A program made the translations under genes and the position numbers. A model generated the notes under the pieces. The model did no database searches and was not told where the DNA came from. It saw only the letters and a program-made list of their open reading frames with translations. From Diphasiastrum complanatum (taxonomy: Eukaryota; Streptophyta; Lycopodiopsida; Lycopodiales; Lycopodiaceae): 33,289 bases of DNA. How positions within the stretch are numbered: the first letter of the stretch is position 1; the number at the start of each line of letters is the position of its first letter. This document shows, one piece after another, positions 30,101 through 33,289 of the stretch. The stretch is taken from positions 2,288,516-2,321,804 of the forward strand of contig CM055102.1 of assembly GCA_029204225.1 (NCBI GenBank), read 5' to 3'.

Positions 30101-30209
30101 TGGAGACAAAACAAGAGTCACCAACCTGAATAGAATTCACTTGAGCTCTATGCTCTTTCATATTAGCAATCATGTAATGGCTCTGAGGTCCAATCTTCCA
30201 TACCCGAAC
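11915..30209 (-). CDS. CFAP52: CFAP52 (WDR16/FAP52), C-terminal five exons
   Basis: Five minus-strand exons at 30,126-30,209, 29,820-29,888, 25,075-25,176, 12,335-12,535 and 11,915-12,112 encode about 217 residues that line up end to end with the last third of CFAP52 as I remember it. This protein is two joined WD40 propellers that sit inside the ciliary doublet microtubule as an inner protein. Marker blocks are [76 protein letters not shown] and [14 protein letters not shown]. All introns are phase 0 with GT-AG ends. The N-terminal two thirds is missing and probably lies to the right. The C-terminus carries a Pro/Ser-rich tail of about 40 residues beyond the usual end. Confidence 0.9.
12335..12535 (-). 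CDS. CFAP52: CFAP52 penultimate exon
   Basis: The exon is 201 bp (67 codons), starting ITYWDAYD after TTTTTCAG and ending HSEPILK before the donor GTAGGC. It spans two WD blades with the characteristic [18 protein letters not shown] and [12 protein letters not shown] motifs. The intron to the last exon is 222 bp and that to the previous exon is 12,539 bp. Confidence 0.92.
12536..14281. other. CFAP52 large intron, left part, without recognised element
   Basis: This stretch is AT-rich and intronic. It has a 9-bp inverted repeat CATACAGAA/TTCTGTATG at about 12,998-13,024 with the perfect 12-bp palindrome AGAACATGTTCT inside it. Overlapping frames at 13,274-13,496 cover a GC-richer patch (GGGGCCC, GAGGGCCCC) I could not identify. 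No CFAP52 exon is expected here, because the flanking exons join seamlessly. Confidence 0.5.
14282..14960 (+). pseudogene. Element 2 gag end and protease start
   Basis: The capsid end is read from [10 protein letters not shown] to about 14,415, where a TAG and a frameshift occur. A lysine-rich linker follows, then the zinc knuckle [14 protein letters not shown] (CX2CX4HX4C, intact) at about 14,603-14,644. The protease has [12 protein letters not shown], with Asp-Asp-Gly in place of the usual Asp-Thr/Ser-Gly, so the catalytic triplet is altered. A TAG at 14,958-14,960 ends the frame. Confidence 0.85.
14961..15883 (+). pseudogene. Element 2 protease end and reverse transcriptase
   Basis: The protease C-terminal motif [15 protein letters not shown] is at about 15,079-15,123. 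A TGA at 15,174-15,176 then interrupts the frame. RT follows with the pre-[13 protein letters not shown], then [25 protein letters not shown] and [13 protein letters not shown] frameshift and stop fall between the last motif and the catalytic box. Confidence 0.88.
15884..16562 (+). pseudogene. Element 2 RT catalytic box, thumb and RNase H
   Basis: The catalytic motif reads [11 protein letters not shown] (Leu-Asp-Asp). It is followed by the thumb ([33 protein letters not shown]) and RNase H ([34 protein letters not shown]). The coding sense ends near FEVLT at about 16,545. The rest of the long plus-strand frame (to 17,083) is the antisense of element 3 integrase and is not protein. Confidence 0.88.
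16563..17640 (-). pseudogene. Element 3 RNase H and integrase start
   Basis: RNase H residues are visible in [34 protein letters not shown] and VVADALSR. The integrase zinc module is intact ([13 protein letters not shown], then CTACQVNK). The first catalytic Asp is in [11 protein letters not shown], and the core stops after [12 protein letters not shown] frameshift lies in the RNase H start near 17,440 and another near 16,700. Confidence 0.88.
17641..18571 (-). pseudogene. Element 3 reverse transcriptase
   Basis: The pre-RT motif [19 protein letters not shown] leads to [20 protein letters not shown] (Ala-Leu of the usual box replaced by Gly-Ser). After a frameshift near 18,170 come [28 protein letters not shown] and the catalytic box FTDDILVFS, with Thr in place of the second position of YxDD. 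The thumb motifs [13 protein letters not shown] and [12 protein letters not shown] follow. A TAG ends the frame at 17,641. Confidence 0.88.
18851..20314 (-). pseudogene. Element 3 gag and protease
   Basis: The start is the ATG at 20,314 (MEEDRVDIP), after the leader. It begins with a Pro/Ser-rich segment and a short coiled coil ([15 protein letters not shown]). The capsid core is [20 protein letters not shown] and FADRWW, in a shifted frame, then [13 protein letters not shown] and [11 protein letters not shown]. The zinc knuckle is damaged: [13 protein letters not shown] lacks the second Cys and one residue. The protease triplet is [12 protein letters not shown]. Frameshifts fall near 19,970 and 19,800. 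Confidence 0.86.
20315..20882 (-). other. Element 3 untranslated leader
   Basis: This lies between the primer-binding site and the gag ATG. It contains TCTAGCGCCCT (minus strand, 20,499-20,509), which is identical over 11 bases to the element 1 leader core, and further AGCGCT repeats at about 20,565, 20,648 and 20,752. Confidence 0.6.
20883..20900 (-). promoter_or_regulatory. Element 3 primer-binding site (initiator tRNA-Met)
   Basis: The minus strand reads TTTGGTATCAAAGCCTCG directly after the LTR end TTGTGACA. TGGTATCAAAGCC is one mismatch from the initiator tRNA-Met complement. Confidence 0.85.
20901..21282 (-). repeat. Element 3, 5' LTR (~382 bp)
   Basis: On the minus strand it starts TGTCTGTCCC and ends GGCTTGTGACA, so it has TG/CA ends. 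The inner end is fixed by the primer-binding site. The outer end is inferred from where the gag coding of element 4 stops. The sequence is richer in GC and in GGTCACC/TGTCAGG-type text than its surroundings. Confidence 0.7.
21283..21675 (-). pseudogene. Element 4 gag N-terminus, interrupted by element 3
   Basis: ATG at 21,675 opens [15 protein letters not shown], with a heptad-like stretch ([17 protein letters not shown]). After a TGA the capsid start follows: [26 protein letters not shown], a TAG, then [17 protein letters not shown]. The reading breaks off exactly where the element 3 LTR begins, so element 3 is inserted here. The rest of element 4 is not found in the window. Confidence 0.82.
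21676..22222 (-). other. Element 4 leader
   Basis: This is the minus-strand leader between LTR and gag ATG. The primer-binding site is badly decayed: after the LTR end comes TTTCTTTCAAGACTTG. It contains the 15-base string CCAGCGCCCTACTGC (plus-strand position 22,145-22,159), which is shared exactly with the element 1 leader at 6,906-6,920. Confidence 0.6.
22223..22888 (-). repeat. Element 4, 5' LTR (666 bp)
   Basis: On the minus strand it begins TGTCACATG and ends TGTGTGCGACA. A polyadenylation-type AATAAA (GATTAATAAAGTGACGG) lies near its 3' end, as expected for R-U5. It contains two copies of an approximately 80-bp unit at about 22,537-22,605 and 22,617-22,685, each with ACACGTGTC/ACAAGTGTC and TTGACC motifs. 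Its outer end abuts an element-1-type LTR. Confidence 0.8.
22889..23099 (+). repeat. Truncated element-1-family LTR
   Basis: The sequence from GAAGGCGCACTATT to TTGTAACT matches the last ~211 bp of the element 1 LTRs, including the TATA region (GGTATATATAGGGCAG) and the CATAGCTA segment missing from the 5' LTR of element 1. The 5' part is absent because element 4 is inserted in it. Its true end at 23,099 adjoins the RT of element 5. Confidence 0.9.
23100..24690 (-). pseudogene. Element 5 gag-protease-RT remnant
   Basis: Capsid text at about 24,440-24,690 ([35 protein letters not shown]) is broken by three TAG codons. The knuckle near 24,070 reads [13 protein letters not shown], with the first and last cysteines changed to Tyr. 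The protease has [15 protein letters not shown], with the catalytic triplet altered. The pre-RT motif [16 protein letters not shown] and the first RT box ([15 protein letters not shown]) end at the inserted LTR at 23,099. Confidence 0.8.
23100..24930 (-). mobile_element. Element 5: gypsy fragment (gag, protease, RT start)
   Basis: This minus-strand remnant is cut at RT by the LTR at 22,889-23,099 and fades out near 24,930 on its 5' side. Gag, a zinc knuckle, protease and the beginning of RT can be followed through many stops. No LTR or primer-binding site was found. Exon 3 of the visible CFAP52 set begins 145 bp to its right. Confidence 0.83.
24931..25074. other. CFAP52 intron end flanking exon 3
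   Basis: AT-rich intron sequence. The CFAP52 donor (minus strand GTAGGTTC) is at its right edge. Confidence 0.6.
25075..25176 (-). CDS. CFAP52: CFAP52 exon (third from the right in this window)
   Basis: The exon is 102 bp (34 codons), from [11 protein letters not shown] to GTDRK, flanked by acceptor GGTTTCAG and donor GTAGGT. It matches the conserved CYHPEE..TSGTDRK blade of CFAP52. It sits between the 4.6-kb and 12.5-kb transposon-filled introns. Confidence 0.93.
25177..26195. other. CFAP52 intron, no element recognised
   Basis: Minus-strand frames at 25,515-25,857 and 25,857-26,069 have no recognisable motif. The latter may be the decayed C-terminal end of element 6 integrase, but no chromodomain signature is clear. 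Confidence 0.4.
26196..27400 (-). pseudogene. Element 6 integrase
   Basis: The zinc module has lost both histidines ([13 protein letters not shown] where ECH..GHPG is usual) but keeps CEQCQVHK. The first catalytic Asp is in [11 protein letters not shown], after which stops dominate. The C-terminal part is recognisable by [14 protein letters not shown] and then [10 protein letters not shown], the GPY/F module, at about 26,350-26,470. Confidence 0.8.
27640..28489 (-). pseudogene. Element 6 RT thumb and RNase H
   Basis: The thumb ends at [12 protein letters not shown]. RNase H has [20 protein letters not shown], and this whole portion is present twice because of a 201-bp tandem duplication. Multiple stops follow. 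The domain ends in the text matching the DALSRIG region near 27,600. Confidence 0.78.
27759..28158 (-). repeat. 201-bp tandem duplication in element 6 RNase H
   Basis: The sequence starting AAATCTGGCCCATACAAG at 27,759 repeats from 27,960 with a period of 201 bp. Over about 199 bp I saw one difference (CATCCGTC against CATCCATC). 201 is a multiple of three, so the reading frame would have been kept. Confidence 0.9.
28466..29175 (-). mobile_element. LINE (L1-type) reverse transcriptase fragment
   Basis: The minus strand carries non-LTR RT signatures: [13 protein letters not shown] before the domain, [20 protein letters not shown], a degraded Ile-His-Lys-Gly-Gly region, [32 protein letters not shown] and the catalytic-box region [14 protein letters not shown] (Asn replaces the first Asp of ADD). 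About 100 residues between the third and fourth blocks are deleted, and a TAG and frameshifts interrupt the rest. It ends where element 6 begins. Confidence 0.8.
29176..29819. other. CFAP52 intron, no feature recognised
   Basis: AT-rich intronic sequence with no long frame. The donor of the next exon (minus strand GTAAGC) is at 29,814-29,819. Confidence 0.5.
29820..29888 (-). CDS. CFAP52: CFAP52 exon (second from the right)
   Basis: The exon is 69 bp (23 codons) with acceptor GGTCATAG and donor GTAAGC. It encodes [20 protein letters not shown] then DLT, matching the RNNEECVTASTDGTCIIWDL blade of CFAP52. Confidence 0.93.
30126..30209 (-). CDS. CFAP52: CFAP52 exon (rightmost visible)
   Basis: The exon is 84 bp (28 codons) with acceptor CATTTGCAG and donor GTTGGT. 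It encodes [20 protein letters not shown] then RAQVNSIQ, matching VRVWQIG...LKEHKSSVSCI. The codons that should precede it (the GGGEGE blade) are not visible in the remaining 3 kb. Confidence 0.92.
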
Positions 30210-30404
30210 CTGCAAATGTTACATTGTGCACTTTACTACAAAGTTAATCAGTTCTAAGAAATGTTCCAGTTATTACAGACTTGGTACAATCTCAATACGC
30301 ATGAAAGGCATCTATCCACAATGCTGTAATGCTTTTCCAATGCAAATGATGTGGACATCTGTCCTTGGGACATCTGTCCTTTGGGAGGGTAAAGCACAAG
30401 CTCG
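30210..30404. other. Intron sequence, no feature
   Basis: Nothing recognisable. The small plus-strand frame here is not convincing. Confidence 0.45.
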
Positions 30405-30608
30405 AAAAGAAGCTGAGAAACATAAACTGAAATAGTTACAATGAAAAGTTAGACTCAAAACAGGTGGCATTGAAACAATCTAATGGAAATCCATATACAC
30501 TGACCAAAAAGAAGCTGAGAAACATAAACTGAAATAGTTACAGTGAAAAGTTAGACTCAAGACAGGTGGCATTGAAACAATCTAATGGAAGTCCATATAC
30601 ACTGACCA
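30405..30608. repeat. 102-bp tandem duplication
   Basis: AAAAGAAGCTGAGAAACATA at 30,405 recurs with a period of 102 bp. The three differences I see between copies are all A in the left copy and G in the right copy. Confidence 0.9.
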
Positions 30609-30934
30609 AGGCATTTACTGACATGCTGTTTGACATAGATATAGGCTGACAATTGCAGAACTGCAACAACAATTTACTTTTGAACCAGAATCGCTCATGA
30701 ACTCTATAGAAGCTAATATTTCTTCAATTGACCAGAACCTAGAATCGGGCTGACACAAAAAAACCCGAATATGCAACTTCTTTATCAAATAATAAAATCA
30801 TCAGCAAATAACAAGTTTTCCCTCAAAGTTCTAAGGTGATTCACACGCGCAACATCACCACAACTGTAAACAATCTCGCCTCAGTATTGAGTCAGACAAA
30901 CCAAACCCAGTAATCAGCCACTCGAATCAGAATA
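30609..30934. other. Intron or element leader, no feature
   Basis: AT-rich. If the primer-binding site at 30,935 is real, this is the internal side of a minus-strand element, but no coding remnant is visible. Confidence 0.4.
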
Positions 30935-30946
30935 GCTCTGATACCA
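30935..30946 (-). promoter_or_regulatory. Perfect 12-nt initiator tRNA-Met primer-binding site
   Basis: The minus strand reads TGGTATCAGAGC exactly, immediately after TTTACA. It is the best match to the tRNA in the window. Confidence 0.7.
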
Positions 30947-31092
30947 TGTAAAGAATCGGATCATCAATAACACATAAGCAATCACCATGAGGAGCAACAC
31001 CAAAACACAATATTCATACATGCTGTAATTTGTACAATAAACCTTGATTAAGAGAGAGAGAGAGGAGGGAGAAAGAGAGGGAGGGAACCCCA
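30947..31092 (-). repeat. Possible short LTR (~146 bp)
   Basis: On the minus strand, between TGGGGTTCCC and TTTACA, lies a TG/CA-ended block with a pyrimidine-rich (CTCT)n tract, directly followed by the primer-binding site. The outer end coincides with the break in a gypsy RT fragment. The length fits a miniature LTR element, but no second LTR is seen. Confidence 0.4.
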
Positions 31093-31440
31093 AACTTGCC
31101 AATAAACGGTCTAAGCACATTCTTCATTAACATCATAAAAGTTGCAGGGGCTAGTAGTGTAAGTCAATCCAAAGGGCATAACTAGAATTCATAGTGTCCA
31201 AAGCAAGTTCAGAAGGCAGTCTTATACACATCCTCTTTGCGAACTCTCACCCACTCTTCAGGTCAATTTTGCTATAAACTGTAGTACCATGAAGGGCATC
31301 CAAATGATCATCTATATGTGGCATAGGATATCAATGCTTAGCAGTTATCTTGTTCAAGCCTCAATAATCCACACCCATATCCTCCAAGACCCATCCTTCT
31401 TTTTTACCAAATGATCGGAGAGGCATAGGGGGAGAAGCTA
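31093..31440 (-). pseudogene. Gypsy reverse transcriptase fragment
   Basis: Minus-strand RT from the KKEGWVLEDMGVDY box, through [35 protein letters not shown] and GHYEF, to [20 protein letters not shown], where it is cut by the block at 30,947-31,092. Two TGA codons stand where arginine is usual, and several frameshifts occur. Confidence 0.83.
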
Positions 31441-31735
31441 GGTCAGACATGTCAACCATGTCTTGAACACACACTCAGAACGGGTACAAGCAAAAAGAAA
31501 TTATAAAGGACATACCAGGTAAACAAGAATCAAAGAAGCAAAATTGTCAAAAGAGCCATAAAAGACCAACAATGAATGATTCTATTTATTATTTATTTAA
31601 CAAAAAACGAAAAGATAATCATTTCAAAAGTGAATTAAAGACAGAATTGAACCGAAATCGACTAAATATTGTAAGGTAAATGAGAATCAAATAAGTCTAA
31701 ACAAAAGCGATTCAAAATATCTGATATAATTTTGC
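31441..31735. other. No feature recognised
   Basis: AT-rich sequence without a recognisable frame. Confidence 0.5.
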
Positions 31736-31876
31736 GGGTGGGCGCGTCCGTGTCCGTGTCCGCGTCCCTTTTTTTTTTTTTTGTTTAGCTATTTTACACT
31801 TAAAAAAAAAAAGAAAAAAAAAGTGCGTTCGGGGTGGACGCATCCGGACGCGCGTTCGGGTCCGGGTCCCGCTACC
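31736..31876. repeat. GC-rich GTCC blocks flanking poly-T/poly-A arms
   Basis: GCGCGTCCGTGTCCGTGTCC precedes a run of about 15 T, a short spacer (GTTTAGCTATTTTACACTT) and A11-G-A9. A second block follows with GCGCGTTCGGGTCCGGGTCC. The T and A runs can fold into a hairpin, and the GTCC blocks are similar in direct orientation. Confidence 0.7.

Positions 31877-31880
<4 letters not shown>

Positions 31881-31925
<45 letters not shown>
31881..31925. repeat. (AT)n microsatellite
   Basis: An uninterrupted AT dinucleotide run of about 45 bp. Confidence 0.95.
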
Positions 31926-31926
<1 letters not shown>

Positions 31927-31933
31927 TAGTAAA

Positions 31934-32126
31934 GAGTGCCCGTCGTTGACGGGCAATGGACGACCGATGGTCGTTGACGGGTGGCCGATGGTCGCTGATG
32001 GGTGGCCGATGGCCGATGGGTGGTCGATGGCCGATGGCCGATGGTCGCTGATGGGTGGCCGATGGCCGATGGGTGGTCGATGGCCGATGGCCGATGGTCG
32101 CTGATGGTCGTTGATGGGTGGCCGAT
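31934..32126. repeat. GGCCGATGG minisatellite with 53-bp higher-order unit
   Basis: Variants of GGCCGATGG and GGTCGCTGATGG repeat throughout. A 53-bp unit beginning GATGGTCGCTGATGGG occurs at 31,987 and 32,040 without visible change and begins again at 32,093. The long open frames across it on both strands are repeat artefacts. Confidence 0.9.
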
Positions 32127-32325
32127 GTATGTGTGTGTATGTACGTGAGTGCATGTGTTATCTGTGTATGTGGATTTGTGTGTATGATTTGTGCTTGATG
32201 GTGTGTGATTTATGTGGTCAATGGTATGTGTGTGTGTGTGTGTATGAAATGTGCATGTGTGATTTATGTGGCCGATGGTGTGTGCATGTGTGTATGAGTG
32301 TGCATGTGCATTTCTCTGTGTATAC
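32127..32325. repeat. TG-rich tract
   Basis: Interspersed TGTG and GTGTATG runs, including (TG)9-10 near 32,226-32,243, with short returns of the GGCCGATGG unit. Confidence 0.85.
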
Positions 32326-32553
32326 TGAACTGCTTGGAGCCCGATTTGTTGATGCGGACTCGTCTCGACGTATAGAACTGGATGGAACATACGACATGCA
32401 TGACGGAGCCCGTTGCAATACTGGACCACTTCTTGAAAATGCCAAAAAGTAAACGACCGAATTATCAGCACACCAAGCAGGTTGTTGCAAGTATGGATAA
32501 AGTTAGATACCAGTGATGAAAAAAGGGATTGAAGTCTCTTGGAGACACTAATC
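32326..32553. other. No feature recognised
   Basis: Unique-looking sequence. Short frames on both strands show no recognisable domain. Confidence 0.4.
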
Positions 32554-32751
32554 TCAATGATTCAAGATGCCCAGTTCTTGGTGAGCCCTAAAATAGTGTG
32601 CAATTGAAAAATGAACACCATTCATTCGACCTTCCATCATATGAATGCATTTTATAGCTCTCAAAGATGACAATACTTGAGGTGATGTAATAGTTCGACC
32701 AAGGTTACCAAAAGCAAAAAACTTGTCTTTCAAATGAGAAACGGGGTTGGA
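32554..32751 (-). CDS. Unidentified protein-like open frame
   Basis: Sixty-five sense codons lie between stops on the minus strand, without an N-terminal ATG. The text is protein-like: HLKDKFFAFGNLGRTITSP, LSSLRAIKCIHMMEGRM and FSIAHYFRAHQELGILNH. I do not recognise it. It may be an exon or a transposon fragment. It does not match the CFAP52 blade expected next. Confidence 0.3.
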   Translation of the reverse strand, partial: SNPVSHLKDKFFAFGNLGRTITSPQVLSSLRAIKCIHMMEGRMNGVHFSIAHYFRAHQELGILNH

Positions 32752-33289
32752 TCAAAACCAAAAGATCGCATGTGTTAGGATTTTAGAGGTAGATTGTCAC
32801 ATCCATTCCTGGCAAGGTACTACAGGAGCAAGAGGAAAGGATGAGACATATTGATCAAGCAAACTTGTACATCAAGAGAATAAAAAACTACAGAGTTGGG
32901 AAGAAAGAAAAAGGAAGAACCCTAGAGGTAAGAACAAAGGAAAACTTCGTGTCAAATTTTCATTTCAATTTGAATAAATAAAAAAATGTCTAGTTTTAGA
33001 TATTCAACTTCTGCTATTTCCCACAGTCGTTGCAAGGATGAGATTAGCAAATATGTTCTTCAATAGAGCATGGATGCTAGACGGAGAAAAGAACTTTGGG
33101 TAAAACTTTCTGTTCATGATCTATGGGTAAAATTTTGGTAATTCAAAATAAATGCGAAAGCCATATAATAAATCTTAGTGTGGTTCTGCTCATCGATGAT
33201 GTTTTTTTAGGTGGATTGACAGGAGAAGGGGAGAACATATGGGGTGGGCGGAGTGCGGGTGTGCTCCCTAATTGTTAAAAGCAAGTTGT
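32752..33289. other. No feature recognised
   Basis: A lysine/arginine-rich frame around 32,830-32,960 (MRHIDQANLYIKRIKNYRVG) is open but short and not identifiable. The remainder is AT-rich. Confidence 0.4.

Noticed and set aside
31093-31440. RT fragment as the missing front half of element 6
   Set aside because: Two intact CFAP52 exons (29,820-29,888 and 30,126-30,209) lie between them, so they are in different introns and are most likely separate insertions.
31736-32126. CRISPR-like regular repeat
   Set aside because: The units are contiguous minisatellite repeats without unique spacers, in a eukaryotic genome.
31781-32471. Long open frames on both strands with WPMADGW or HPSAIGHRP repeats
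   Set aside because: They run through a minisatellite and a TG tract whose period keeps frames open; there is no independent coding evidence.

Overview
This is eukaryotic nuclear DNA, very probably from a land plant (or a close streptophyte alga) that makes swimming sperm. Short exons with GT-AG introns lie among decayed Ty3/gypsy and LINE retrotransposons of plant type, several with a primer-binding site for plant initiator tRNA-Met. The one host gene I can name is the C-terminal part of CFAP52 (WDR16/FAP52), a WD40 microtubule inner protein of motile cilia. Such axonemal genes are kept in bryophytes, lycophytes, ferns, cycads and Ginkgo and are lost in flowering plants and conifers. The clade is inference; nothing here fixes the species.

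Layout. 1-1,700 has unidentified minus-strand open frames. 1,900-2,480 is a degenerate AT-rich GATACC/GATTCC repeat that occurs in both orientations. 2,500-6,430 is AT-rich, with two weak primer-binding-site-like motifs and no recognisable gene. 6,434-11,423 is one complete but dead LTR retrotransposon (element 1, a chromovirus) with LTRs, a GCTCT target duplication, PBS, an unusual leader of repeated hairpin-like units, a pol region, and no recognisable Gag capsid.

11,915-30,209 is CFAP52 on the minus strand: five exons, every intron in phase 0. Two introns are short (222 and 237 bp). Two are swollen by transposons (12.5 kb and 4.6 kb). The 12.5-kb intron holds plus-strand gypsy element 2 fused tail-to-tail to minus-strand gypsy element 3. 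Element 3 sits in the gag of element 4, element 4 sits in an element-1-type LTR, and that LTR sits in the reverse transcriptase of element 5. The 4.6-kb intron holds a minus-strand LINE fragment joined to minus-strand gypsy element 6, which carries a 201-bp tandem duplication in RNase H.

30,210-33,289 is presumably the next CFAP52 intron or upstream sequence. It has a 102-bp tandem duplication, a possible short LTR with a perfect 12-nt PBS, another gypsy reverse-transcriptase fragment, a GC/poly-T block, an (AT)n tract, a 53-bp-period minisatellite, a TG-rich tract and one protein-like unidentified open frame. The CFAP52 exons before the one at 30,126-30,209 are not visible and probably lie past the right edge.

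The retrotransposon coding regions are broken by frameshifts and stops, many of which look like C-to-T or G-to-A changes. I found no tRNA or rRNA gene, CRISPR array or bacterial-type operon.
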